Shown piece by piece: positions 27,201 to 35,589 of a stretch of DNA of 61,949 bases (the first letter of the stretch is position 1; every line of letters starts with the position of its first letter). Under the pieces are notes generated by a model. The model was not told the origin of the DNA. It worked only from the letters and a program-made list of their open reading frames with translations, and did not search any database. Both the position numbers and the translations under genes were made by a program. The stretch is from Bacteroidales bacterium UBA6229 (GTDB lineage Bacteria; Bacteroidota; Bacteroidia; Bacteroidales; F082). The stretch is taken from positions 1 to 61,949 of the forward strand of contig DJWN01000045.1 in the NCBI GenBank assembly GCA_002440975.1, given 5' to 3'.

Positions 27201-28715
27201 TCATTCATTCAGTACCACATCATAAGCAGCTTCTCTTTCGGCAGCTTTTTGTTTCCAAACAGGGACAACTTCTTTCAGGAACAACTCTTTTTCGGCTTTC
27301 AGTTTGTCCATTGGCAATCCAATGTATTCCTGAGCTTTAGCTTTGGTGGAAATATCAGGATAAGCCACCTCGCTATTCACACCCTTTGCAGCCAGCAATC
27401 TTGCCAGTTTGATACGGGCATCCTGTGCCTTATCAATCGATTTGCCAAGGATACGAGCACTCTCAACCGGTGAATGGAACGAGCCGCCGTGCGAAGCTGC
27501 CACATAATCCCAATACCACTGTCCCACACGAATATCATATAGAATATCTTTCATTTCTGAATCAACAGCACCGTTTTCCCAGGCCAATCCGGCTTCAACA
27601 TGCGCCCTTACAAGCAGTTCTTCAGCTTTTATGCGCAATTCGGCCACTCTTTCCTGACGATCATACACATTCTTCATCAGGGTTTCTTCACTTTCGCGGT
27701 GACAGGTTTGGCAAGCCTGCGAAATATATTTAAGGGGTGAGGTAACATGATGATTCGAAAACTTCAAACCACCTTCGCTCACATAAGGCATATGACAATC
27801 GGCGCATGAAACACCACGCTCGGCATGGATCCCTGTTGTGTAAACTTCATAATCAGGATGCTGAGCCTTCAGCATAGGTGCTTTGCTGATTGCATGTGTC
27901 CAGTCAGAAAATCCCATCTCATCATAATACTTAAGCATATCTTCCGGCTCATAACCATTTACCCAGGGAAAAGTGAGGTAATTAGGCCGCTCTACTTCAT
28001 TTTCATTATTGAAATAATATTCCACATGACATTGGGCACAAACAAGCGATCGCATTTCCTGGTGAGTTGCCTTTGTAATATCCTTGCCCTGAGCTTCAAA
28101 GGCCTCAATCAAGGCGGGTCGCGAAATAGCCAGATCCATCGTTTCGGGATTATGACAATCCGCACATCCAATTGAATTGGTAATCTCTTCACCTAGCAAA
28201 GCCCATTTCCCTTTGTAAAATTCAGCCGGGCCTCCCAACTGATTCATCATTCGGGGCACATCCGGACTTTTACATGTCCAGCAAGTACTTGGCATTGGTC
28301 CTTCATCAGGAGCCAGTGGTCCACCTGTTCTCAAAATATTATGAATATCTTCAATTGCATGGGAATGGCCTCTTCCTTGGTTATATTCTTTCGAAAATCC
28401 ATAACCCGCCCACAACACAACCAACTCAGGTCCTTCTTCGAGCATATCGCGCATGGCGTTGCCTCCGTGTGGCGTTCTGAAATCAGTTTCCTGCGTTTTG
28501 CGATAGGTTTCGTATTCTTTTGGAAAGTTCTTGCCCCAGATTTCATTACGAGGTTCAAACCTGTTGAGCTTCACTCTAGGTTTGTAGGCAAAAATCGCTT
28601 CTGCCCTGCGTTCGGTGATTGTAGAAACAAGCAATCCAAGGAAAAATACAACAGCCAGGGTAACGACAAATAAAGTCCAGTTTACCCAGGGTTTTCTCTT
28701 TTGTGGTGCATTCAT
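27201..28715 (-). CDS. nrfA: Cytochrome c nitrite reductase NrfA (ammonia-forming)
   Basis: Periplasmic pentahaem enzyme reducing nitrite to ammonium with six electrons. 504 residues with an N-terminal anchor or uncleaved signal (NWTLFVVTLAVVFFLGLLV). The active-site haem motif is CWTCK near residue 146, as in classical NrfA, and four CxxCH motifs follow (CADCH, CAQCH, CADCH, CQTCH). The region around CAQCHVEYYF and the later KAPMLKAQHPDYE contain the expected calcium and active-site Tyr/His residues. It is preceded by nrfH 19 bp upstream, giving the usual NrfHA complex for respiratory or detoxifying nitrite ammonification. Confidence 0.97.
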   Translation of the reverse strand: MNAPQKRKPWVNWTLFVVTLAVVFFLGLLVSTITERRAEAIFAYKPRVKLNRFEPRNEIWGKNFPKEYETYRKTQETDFRTPHGGNAMRDMLEEGPELVVLWAGYGFSKEYNQGRGHSHAIEDIHNILRTGGPLAPDEGPMPSTCWTCKSPDVPRMMNQLGGPAEFYKGKWALLGEEITNSIGCADCHNPETMDLAISRPALIEAFEAQGKDITKATHQEMRSLVCAQCHVEYYFNNENEVERPNYLTFPWVNGYEPEDMLKYYDEMGFSDWTHAISKAPMLKAQHPDYEVYTTGIHAERGVSCADCHMPYVSEGGLKFSNHHVTSPLKYISQACQTCHRESEETLMKNVYDRQERVAELRIKAEELLVRAHVEAGLAWENGAVDSEMKDILYDIRVGQWYWDYVAASHGGSFHSPVESARILGKSIDKAQDARIKLARLLAAKGVNSEVAYPDISTKAKAQEYIGLPMDKLKAEKELFLKEVVPVWKQKAAEREAAYDVVLNE

Positions 28716-28734
28716 GATATCAGGTTTTTGGTTT

Positions 28735-29319
28735 TCATTCTTTGTTCAACATCTCTTTTAGCCAGGCTGGCACAGGTGAAGGCAACATCGGAACCCGGGC
28801 GTATGGCGTGCTGGATAAGCTTTTAACCCGACCATGCGGTACTTCCCTGTGACACTCCCAGCAAAGCCTGTCTTCAAACTTATGATGAAACGCTTCCGTT
28901 TGTACCAACAGCTTTTCGTCAGTTATCAGCTGGCTGTGACAGCGGATGCAATTTTCCTGCACCACGCCAATGCCGGCTTCTTTGATAAAAATATTTTGTG
29001 GTTCAAGCCGGAGCGTAAACATGGTTGCATGTCGCGCACCATCCATAGCTTTGAAATAATAGGTTCTGAAAATATTATCATGCGGCACATGGCAATCGTT
29101 GCAGCTCGCTACTTCGCGGTGCGAGCTGTGCTGCCAGGTAGCATACTGAGGTGCCATGATATGACAATTTACGCAGGTTTCGGGTGCATCCGAAAGATAA
29201 GAATAGGCTTTACTCGAATAAAACGCATAAAGACTTAAACCTGCTAGGGCTCCCAACATCAGGATAACTGCGAGATGCCATTCGGGCGGAGGGATTAATC
29301 GTTTCAAAAATGGGTTCAT
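28735..29319 (-). CDS. nrfH: Cytochrome c nitrite reductase small subunit NrfH
   Basis: NapC/NirT-type tetrahaem quinol dehydrogenase that anchors NrfA and feeds it electrons from menaquinol. 194 residues with one N-terminal membrane helix (WHLAVILMLGALAGLSLYAF) and four CxxCH motifs (CVNCH near 46, CNDCH near 75, CIRCH near 125, CWECH near 154). The first haem motif is followed by Met (CVNCHIM), the known NrfH ligand position. First gene of nrfHA; its promoter and a palindrome lie just upstream. Confidence 0.96.
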   Translation of the reverse strand: MNPFLKRLIPPPEWHLAVILMLGALAGLSLYAFYSSKAYSYLSDAPETCVNCHIMAPQYATWQHSSHREVASCNDCHVPHDNIFRTYYFKAMDGARHATMFTLRLEPQNIFIKEAGIGVVQENCIRCHSQLITDEKLLVQTEAFHHKFEDRLCWECHREVPHGRVKSLSSTPYARVPMLPSPVPAWLKEMLNKE

Positions 29320-29355
29320 GGTCTTAACAATTGGTTCGGTTAATTCAAGTATTCG

Positions 29356-29387
29356 AGTATTTAAATTCTAATACTTCTACAAATTTA
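29356..29387 (-). promoter_or_regulatory. nrfHA promoter with palindromic operator candidate
   Basis: A perfect minus-strand -7 element TAAATTTG lies at 29380-29387. Just downstream, over the expected start of transcription, is AGTATT-N8-AATACT (29356-29375), a perfect 6-bp inverted repeat. Its GTATTTA half recurs near the hcp, Rrf2 and unknown-operon promoters. It could be the binding site of a nitrogen-oxide regulator. Confidence 0.5.
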
Positions 29388-29451
29388 GGCAAAGCCCTTA
29401 TATCAAACAATAAAAATCGATAGCCGAAACTTAATTTAGAATCAATTCAAA

Positions 29452-30954
29452 TTATTTAAAGATAAGCTTCTTCTTTTTCAGCCAGCGCATCATCCCCGAC
29501 CATAATATCAACAGCAAAGCCAATCCAAAAAGTGGAATAATCAGGATATAGAAATCCCCGATCAAAGCCTGAAAAATTCGCGCTGTATGAACTTCCAAAG
29601 CCAAATTCCACAAGGACATTGGCTCATCGGCAATCGAAGCAGGCATCTCAATTTTACCTCCAAGCAGACCCTTGTCATAATCATAAATCAGCAGATCGTT
29701 CTCCAGCCGTATCATTCCCGAAATCAAATGCTTTCCCAAAGGTGAACCTGCATTGGTTTCTCTTTTAGGTATTTCACCTGTGATCATATCCCGCACATAA
29801 TGCTGATCGGCTTGCCAAAGAAACAAACCATTAAACGAGCCCACAGCATACATCCCATCAGCAACCGGTTCAAAAACGTTGATACCCATCACCGAAAGTG
29901 GCGGAGTGCTATCGAAAGCTTGTAAAGCCTGTTGAAAATTCGCATCAGCTTTGAAAATCCCTTCATTAGTACCAACCAGCCAATACTGAGCTTTATCGTC
30001 CCAATGAATCATGCGAAGCTGATCGTACCAGGGATTGGAACTACTGAGCGTTGAAAATGGAATTTTTGCAACACGCGATTTGGCTATCGCAATAAGCAAT
30101 GGCGGCCTCAGAAACATACCGGTGAAAGTATTCAACAGTAAAAATGCGACCACCCAGATGCCCAGCTTATTGTGCCACTTTTGATTAAATTTCAACTGAC
30201 TAAGCTGGGTTTTTATCGATTTGGCTCTGCGCTTTCTGTTCCTGATCCATTTGGGATAAAAGAAATAAATGTATCCGCTAACAACCAAAAAAATCAAAAT
30301 AAGAGCCAGTAAATCAACAAGTAAAATACCAAACTGACCATATATTTCACCACTATGCAACACCCAAAGTGTTTTGAACAATCCAACTTTTCCATCATCA
30401 TTTAAAGCTCTTGGAAGCTCAAAACGGCTGAACGATTCGGGACTAACCACATCATCAGCAAGGATAAGCTCTGATCGGGTTAAAAAGACGAGTTTATCCT
30501 CTCTTTGCGTAATATCCAGAAAACGTGAATCATGCAGATCGAAAGAAATCATCGACCATCGGGCTAACTTTTGATCAAGCTGATACAAACCAGATTGCGT
30601 AGCTGCATATACCTGCCCTGACTTACTTCGGAAAAGCTTATTGATTTTGCGGTTATCAACACCCTTTGGAAACCCATTCCAAAAAGCCTGATAATTAGAA
30701 AAAGCGGTGTCAGTCAGCCAGATACCCACATTGCCATAGAGTAACAAACTATCACCTCCCAGCTGCAAAGCTCCTCTAACGGCAGCGTTGTTCCAGTTTT
30801 TATTTTGATACGTCTCAGGCAACCAATTTCGATTGACATTGATTCCGCTCACCAGATTACGGTGATTGAGAATAATTCCAGAAACAGCCCACAGGACTAT
30901 AAAAACACCTAAAACCAGTGAAAACCACTTATGTATCCATTTCCATTTCTTCAT
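29452..30954 (-). CDS. PepSY-associated membrane protein
   Basis: 500 residues with the PepSY-TM layout: first helix WIHKWFSLVLGVFIVLWAVSGIILNHRN, a periplasmic stretch, central helices (LLVDLLALILIFLVVSGYIYFF and LGIWVVAFLLLNTFTGMFL), a second periplasmic stretch and a C-terminal helix. Conserved histidines at the membrane faces (HKW, HRN, HNKLG) could hold haem, as in related flavin or iron reductases. The periplasmic parts carry WLTDT/YAATQSGLYQLD-like units reminiscent of propeller blades. Its place between the DUF438 operon and nrfHA suggests an electron-transfer or sensor role, which is inference. It may be the last gene of the operon starting at 35436. Confidence 0.7.
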   Translation of the reverse strand: MKKWKWIHKWFSLVLGVFIVLWAVSGIILNHRNLVSGINVNRNWLPETYQNKNWNNAAVRGALQLGGDSLLLYGNVGIWLTDTAFSNYQAFWNGFPKGVDNRKINKLFRSKSGQVYAATQSGLYQLDQKLARWSMISFDLHDSRFLDITQREDKLVFLTRSELILADDVVSPESFSRFELPRALNDDGKVGLFKTLWVLHSGEIYGQFGILLVDLLALILIFLVVSGYIYFFYPKWIRNRKRRAKSIKTQLSQLKFNQKWHNKLGIWVVAFLLLNTFTGMFLRPPLLIAIAKSRVAKIPFSTLSSSNPWYDQLRMIHWDDKAQYWLVGTNEGIFKADANFQQALQAFDSTPPLSVMGINVFEPVADGMYAVGSFNGLFLWQADQHYVRDMITGEIPKRETNAGSPLGKHLISGMIRLENDLLIYDYDKGLLGGKIEMPASIADEPMSLWNLALEVHTARIFQALIGDFYILIIPLFGLALLLILWSGMMRWLKKKKLIFK

Positions 30955-30984
30955 CAGGCTTCTTGTACTCTTCTCCGTATTCTC

Positions 30985-32214
30985 TTATTCCCAGTCCAAT
31001 AAACGTTGTTCCCCCTGCAATTCTCTTATCTCTGATGCATCCATACTCACTTCCAGAACACCCTTGTAATCGCCTTTACTGTTGCGTAATGCAAAATACT
31101 GTATCAGAATAAACCGGCCTTTTAAGTTAATCCAAAACTTAGCCTCAGAGCGGGCTTCAGAACGAAAACCTTCAATAATTTGCTCAACAATGTGAACACT
31201 TTCGGGTGGATGACAGTTTCTGACATCACGGCCAATGATTGCCGGCGAACGCGGAAAAAAGCGATCCTCCGGTCGTGAAAAATAGTGCACTTTATCCCGT
31301 TCATCCACAAAGGTTATATCAGCCGGAAAGCTGTTCAGAATAAGCACCAGTTGCTCTGCATTAAGGGCTCCGGCTTCAGTTTGAAATAACCCATTAAAAT
31401 CCTTTTCGGAATCCTTGGCAATTTCCTGAAACAGGTTTACATTTTCAGAAGATGGCTTCATGGGAGCCTCAATAAAAGGGAACGGATATTCAAAACTTTG
31501 CTGGTGCATTTTTTGCCATTCTTCAGTAGTAATCGTTTCAGCAGCAACAGGATAAATAACCAGTTCTTCTTTTTGAATGATGCCGAATGCCACGAAAAAA
31601 TACTTCCCGATTTTTGGATTAATCTCCTCCCAACCGATCTGATTGTCTTTGAGCAGGCTAATCAGATCTTTCAGCATTTTGCGGGCATCATCATGCAAAG
31701 ACCACATTACCTTTAAGGGGCGGTACGCTTCCCATACTTTCTCCAGAAAAGGAAACAGGATGTTTTCCTTTTTCACATAATGCCATTCAAAGCTGGTCAG
31801 TTCTTCAAAACGGGGAAGCAAATCAGCCCGTAAATCTTCAAAATCATTGGCTTCTCTTTTGCTGTATGATTTCAGCACTTTTTTGATCTGATTCAGCTTA
31901 AAGCCAAAAGCCTCATTCTCGAGCATCAGATAGTATAAAAAACTGCCATTTTCAGGTCGTTTCCAGGGGTACTTACTCAATTGCTTAAAAAAAGTATTCA
32001 CCACTTTATCAATATCTTTTTTGATGGTGGCTGCTGTGATGCCCAGCTGCATCTGACGGTCTTCGAGCCTTAGCATATCGTGTGGTGTAAGTGAGTTTAA
32101 GGCTTCTGCATACTTCTCCATCAATTCCCTGCCCGGCTCACCATTCATCATTCCCAGCGAAAATGCCAACAGATCTTGTAATCTTTTTTCAGTATTGGAA
32201 ATAAATTCAGACAT
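30985..32214 (-). CDS. DUF438 / hemerythrin-like / PAS protein
   Basis: 409 residues, cytoplasmic. The N-terminal 75 residues resemble DUF438 (RLQDLLAFSLGMMNGEPGRE, SLTPHDMLRLEDRQMQ). A helical HHE-like domain follows, with parts of the iron motif visible (FEWHYVKKENILFPFLEK near 140-160, WSLHDDARKML, EELVIYP) although the first histidine site is not obvious. The C-terminal 120 residues are a PAS domain (DITFVDERDKVHYFSRPEDR, then GRDVRNCHPPESVHIVEQII). Such proteins occur in anaerobes and may sense NO, oxygen or redox state. Last of a five-gene run. Confidence 0.82.
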   Translation of the reverse strand: MSEFISNTEKRLQDLLAFSLGMMNGEPGRELMEKYAEALNSLTPHDMLRLEDRQMQLGITAATIKKDIDKVVNTFFKQLSKYPWKRPENGSFLYYLMLENEAFGFKLNQIKKVLKSYSKREANDFEDLRADLLPRFEELTSFEWHYVKKENILFPFLEKVWEAYRPLKVMWSLHDDARKMLKDLISLLKDNQIGWEEINPKIGKYFFVAFGIIQKEELVIYPVAAETITTEEWQKMHQQSFEYPFPFIEAPMKPSSENVNLFQEIAKDSEKDFNGLFQTEAGALNAEQLVLILNSFPADITFVDERDKVHYFSRPEDRFFPRSPAIIGRDVRNCHPPESVHIVEQIIEGFRSEARSEAKFWINLKGRFILIQYFALRNSKGDYKGVLEVSMDASEIRELQGEQRLLDWE

Positions 32215-32235
32215 ACTATTCAGTTTTTTAATTTG

Positions 32236-32481
32236 TTAATATCCAATCCCTGCCGCCATCACATTTTCCGGATCAAAGGCATGGCAAGGCGTTACGGCAT
32301 ACACCATATCGCAATGCGGGCAATGTGTTTCAAAAAAATTCATTTCAAAATCGCCCCCGCAATTCTCGCAGTTCAGCTGAAAAGCCATAGGCATGGGTTG
32401 TTGATCAAACCCCATCTGTCGTACTTTGTCGGCAACCATTTTTCCATTTTGAAAGTTGCCCGAGCATCCGTCATGCATCAT
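32236..32481 (-). CDS. Small zinc-ribbon protein
   Basis: 81 residues. Two CxxC knuckles, CENC near residue 38 and CPHC near 54, make a zinc or iron ribbon, preceded by an MMHDGCSGNF start and followed by VTPCHAFDPENVMAAGIGY. The last part, with its extra cysteine and histidine, looks strongly constrained. From memory, similar small proteins occur with DUF438 genes in other anaerobes; a search would be needed to confirm this. Function unknown. It lies 21 bp upstream of the DUF438 gene and 22 bp after the ABC ATPase. Confidence 0.75.
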   Translation of the reverse strand: MMHDGCSGNFQNGKMVADKVRQMGFDQQPMPMAFQLNCENCGGDFEMNFFETHCPHCDMVYAVTPCHAFDPENVMAAGIGY

Positions 32482-32503
32482 TGTTTCACTTTTTTAGTTT
32501 TCC

Positions 32504-33520
32504 TTATAAATACATATCCCGTTGCAACACGGCACCGCTTCGGAGTGCTGTGCGCATTTGCTGTTGTTTGAGGTCGGCCTTTTCGAGTTCTGACAATAAT
32601 GTCCGCTCTTCGGCAGAGGTTTTAATAATCCGATGAATCCCGCCATTTTTGATTACGATACGCTGATCGGCCATCAGAGCCAAAAGCGGATCGTGTGTAG
32701 CCATTAGCACGATCTTATCTTCTCCGGTGAGAATTTCCAGTGCTTTCTTGCGATCGATCCCGGCATTTTCAATTTCATCAATAAGCACAACCGGTGATTG
32801 GCTTAACAGAGCTGTATCTGCTATCATCAGTGCCCGCGATTGTCCGCCACTCAGTGCCGTGATGGCCGTGTCCGGACTAAATTTTTCGCCGGCCAGTTCG
32901 TTGGCAGCACTGATAATCCGCATGATCAAATCGCCGGAATCAGTCACCATGCGGCTTTTGGCATGTAATGCCAGAAATTCTGTTACGGTAAGATCCATCA
33001 CAAAATTCATGTTTTGCGAAAGCTGGGCAACCAATTTTCTGTTTCCTGAAAAACGCCAGGCATTATCCGGCAGCTCTTCATTGATCAATATTCTGCGCTG
33101 TGTTTGTGTGTCGCCCTGAGCCACCCATTCAATGTCGGCCAGCAAACGACTCTTGCCCGAACCTGTAGGCCCCACAATGCTGGTAATTGTACGGGGCTCA
33201 AAAACAAGTTTTTCAAAACCTTCAGGCTCGCCCGATTTGTTGGTGCCCGGCAATATACTGAGTTGATGTACTTGAAAAGTCTCGTTGCCTATGAAAGCCT
33301 TCATTTCGGCAATGAAATCCATCAGCTGACTGATAAATTCCTGCACATCAAAAGCATGATCCTCAGCATGTTCATCATCAATCAGGGCAAAAAGATCGGC
33401 CAAAGATTGTTCAGGATTTAGTTTTGACATCCAGTGCTGCCCTTCGAAAAAAGCAGACAGAAAAGGATATTTTTCGATAAGTGCCTGAGGACTTTGTTGT
33501 AAAATTTCTCTTTGCGTCAT
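32504..33520 (-). CDS. Soluble ABC ATPase with DUF1858-like N-terminus
   Basis: 338 residues. From about residue 110 it is an ABC nucleotide-binding domain: Walker A VGPTGSGKS, signature LSGGQSR, Walker B VVLIDEIENAG and switch histidine ATHD. No membrane segment is present and no permease is encoded nearby. The first 80 residues (EKYPFLSAFFEG ... SLADLFALID) resemble the DUF1858 helical module also at the head of the solute-binding-like protein of this operon. The C-terminal 35 residues are a charged helix. Likely a cytosolic machine rather than part of a transporter. Starts 3 bp after the GTPase gene. Confidence 0.82.
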   Translation of the reverse strand: MTQREILQQSPQALIEKYPFLSAFFEGQHWMSKLNPEQSLADLFALIDDEHAEDHAFDVQEFISQLMDFIAEMKAFIGNETFQVHQLSILPGTNKSGEPEGFEKLVFEPRTITSIVGPTGSGKSRLLADIEWVAQGDTQTQRRILINEELPDNAWRFSGNRKLVAQLSQNMNFVMDLTVTEFLALHAKSRMVTDSGDLIMRIISAANELAGEKFSPDTAITALSGGQSRALMIADTALLSQSPVVLIDEIENAGIDRKKALEILTGEDKIVLMATHDPLLALMADQRIVIKNGGIHRIIKTSAEERTLLSELEKADLKQQQMRTALRSGAVLQRDMYL

Positions 33521-33523
33521 CGT

Positions 33524-34219
33524 CTAATTATTTTTGATGTCCATCTTACGCACATTGCCCATCTGATAGGATTCGCCAATTCTGGTTTCGCCCAGGCAAT
33601 AACTGCACAAGGCAGAAGGCATCGAAAAGCGCAACTTTTTACCTTTGAGTGTATCCAGTTTCGTACGCTCATCAAAAAGTAAGGTGCTCAATTCGTAGGC
33701 TCCCTGTCCGGTAAGTCCGTTCACATGCATGATAACAGCACCCGGATTAACTGCATAAACACCTGCCGCAAACACCTCACGCTCGGCCTGAGAAACAATA
33801 TCACCTTTTGTAATCACCACAATATCAGCCATTCGTAACATCGGCCCAATTTTGCGAGGTGTGTTTATTCCGCTCAGGTTATCTATCACACACACCGCCT
33901 TAATCTCTTTGATATAAGGCGAACAGCGATTGCATAAACCGGCACTTTCGGAAACCAGTAAATCAAAACCTTCCTCCATTCCCCAGGCTGCCACCGCCTC
34001 GATATTGGATACAAAATAATGATCGGGGCATAAGGATCCCGAGAGCCCTTTCTTTACCGGAATACCGGCTTTTTCATAGGCCAGGTCGTCATCCGTGTGT
34101 AAACAGTCGAATTTAACAGCACCAACTTTCAATCCGCGTTTTTTCAGATTTTCAGCGGCTTTCAAAATAACAGCTGTCTTCCCCGAAGAAGGAGGCCCTG
34201 AAATAGTTACCAAATTCAT
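33524..34219 (-). CDS. HypB/CobW-like GTPase with cysteine motifs
   Basis: 231 residues. P-loop ISGPPSSGKT at 7-16, then AVKFDCLHTDDD as switch region, SESAGLCNRCSPY near 90-105 where HypB/CobW proteins have ESxG, and VITKGD as the base-specificity motif near 137. Cysteine sites that could hold metal are SLCPDHY, LCNRC and a C-terminal CSYCLGETRIG. These features fit a metallochaperone of the SIMIBI class (nickel, cobalt or iron cofactor insertion), but the family and metal are not known. Overlaps the preceding gene by 4 bp. Confidence 0.78.
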   Translation of the reverse strand: MNLVTISGPPSSGKTAVILKAAENLKKRGLKVGAVKFDCLHTDDDLAYEKAGIPVKKGLSGSLCPDHYFVSNIEAVAAWGMEEGFDLLVSESAGLCNRCSPYIKEIKAVCVIDNLSGINTPRKIGPMLRMADIVVITKGDIVSQAEREVFAAGVYAVNPGAVIMHVNGLTGQGAYELSTLLFDERTKLDTLKGKKLRFSMPSALCSYCLGETRIGESYQMGNVRKMDIKNN

Positions 34220-35436
34220 ACCAGTGATTTTTTAGATTGAAACGCCTCCTCAAACACCTGGGTGCAGGCTTCAAACTCCTGATTCAGGTTATGCGAATTG
34301 ATGTAATCCCAGCCCAGCCACATAAATTTGTTCTCCTTTGGAATGGCGTTATCAATTTCAGGATGAAGGCTGGGAAACAAGCCCTGATGCGAGAGGATTG
34401 AGGCCAGTTGTTCTCCGCCAAGAAAAGCCGCGAGCTGTGCTGATTCAGCTTTTTTGCTCACCTTGCCAACAGCAAAAATCGGGCTGATAATGGCACCGTC
34501 ATTCGGCCAGACAGCCCTCATCGGTCCGCCTGCCTTAGCCATCTTTGTAAAGAAATAAGGCATGATCGTGACAGCAGGTTTTTGTGTTTTCGTGCGGTCC
34601 GATTTGATCATTTGTGCCGGATGAAGACTTTGTTGCATATTACGACCTAAAGCAGCAACACCTTCCATGCCATATATATTCTTGACAGTAAGTAATATAG
34701 CATTAAAAAGATCAAAATCGGAAACAGGCAGGCTGATGCTGTTAAGCCATTCATCGCTTAAAAGATCGTTCCAGCTTTGTGGCACATTTCGGCCGTTGAG
34801 CTCATGTTGATTCACAAGAAAGATCGCCGGAACTACTGCAATGATTCCATAGCGCGAATCAGGATCTTTGAGCTGAAGCATTGCATTATCAAAATCAGGA
34901 TTCACTTCCTTCCAGGGCAAAGGATCTGCAAGGTTGCCAGTCTTAATAAAACGACCAAAGTAGTCATCCTCAAAAAACAGATCGAAACCAGCTGAGATAT
35001 AAATATCATCCAAATCCTGAACTGAAGCAGCATTGCTAATATCATCCTTTAACCAGTCGAGGCCCATTGAGGCAGCTTTTAATTCGGCATTCACTTCCTG
35101 CTTTTGATCTTCTTTTTCCAGAAATGTATTCAATGCTTCCTGCAGAGGCAGCCTTACCGGACAAGGCAATAAACCTTTAAGGCTAATTGGTTTATTTTCT
35201 ACCTGCTGAACTCGCGTATCGCCTTTCAACACAGCCTCTTCCAATAAAGTAACAAAAACCTGCAAGTCAATACCTTTCATCGTAAGGGCTATATCCAGAC
35301 GCAGGGATTTGCCCAGGGTTTCGCGTTTTTGCTTGTCAGCCATTTGCTGGAAACCATTCTTTACGAATACCTCAATGGTTTGAGGATAGCGTTCAGTTAT
35401 CTGGTAAAGATTCTCAGTAGGATTTATCAGCTTCAT
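34216..35436 (-). CDS. DUF1858 protein fused to a solute-binding-like domain, no signal peptide
   Basis: 406 residues from ATG 35436; a TTG at 35454 overlaps the promoter and is rejected. Residues 1-70 are DUF1858-like (ERYPQTIEVFVKNG ... IALTMKGIDLQVFVTLL) but lack the usual cysteines. From about 140 the sequence follows a type 2 extracellular solute-binding protein of the iron/polyamine kind (DIYISAGFDLFFED, WNDLLSDEWLNSISLP, AVWPNDGAIISPIFAVGKVSKKAE, AAFLGGEQLASILSHQGLFPSLHPEI). No signal peptide or lipobox exists, so this binding fold should work in the cytoplasm. First gene of the operon with the GTPase, ABC ATPase, zinc ribbon and DUF438 protein. Confidence 0.82.
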   Translation of the reverse strand: MKLINPTENLYQITERYPQTIEVFVKNGFQQMADKQKRETLGKSLRLDIALTMKGIDLQVFVTLLEEAVLKGDTRVQQVENKPISLKGLLPCPVRLPLQEALNTFLEKEDQKQEVNAELKAASMGLDWLKDDISNAASVQDLDDIYISAGFDLFFEDDYFGRFIKTGNLADPLPWKEVNPDFDNAMLQLKDPDSRYGIIAVVPAIFLVNQHELNGRNVPQSWNDLLSDEWLNSISLPVSDFDLFNAILLTVKNIYGMEGVAALGRNMQQSLHPAQMIKSDRTKTQKPAVTIMPYFFTKMAKAGGPMRAVWPNDGAIISPIFAVGKVSKKAESAQLAAFLGGEQLASILSHQGLFPSLHPEIDNAIPKENKFMWLGWDYINSHNLNQEFEACTQVFEEAFQSKKSLV

Positions 35437-35451
35437 AAATTGAATTTTTGA

Positions 35452-35489
35452 CAAAATTAAGACTTATTTAGGTATTTATTTACTTGTTT
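35452..35489 (-). promoter_or_regulatory. Promoter and shared motif of the unknown operon
   Basis: A minus-strand -7 element TAATTTTG lies at 35452-35459, 16 bp upstream of ATG 35436. The plus strand at 35471-35489 reads GGTATTTATTTACTTGTTT, over the spacer and -33 region. The same string with two mismatches lies at the Rrf2 gene (39173-39191, reverse strand) and a close version at 38705-38722. Confidence 0.5.
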
Positions 35490-35589
35490 TCTTGTATAAT
35501 TTCATTCTAAATATATTTAATTGTTAAACAGATTGTTATGGATAATATTTAGAATATAAATACGACGGAAAAGACTTATCAGGGCATGA

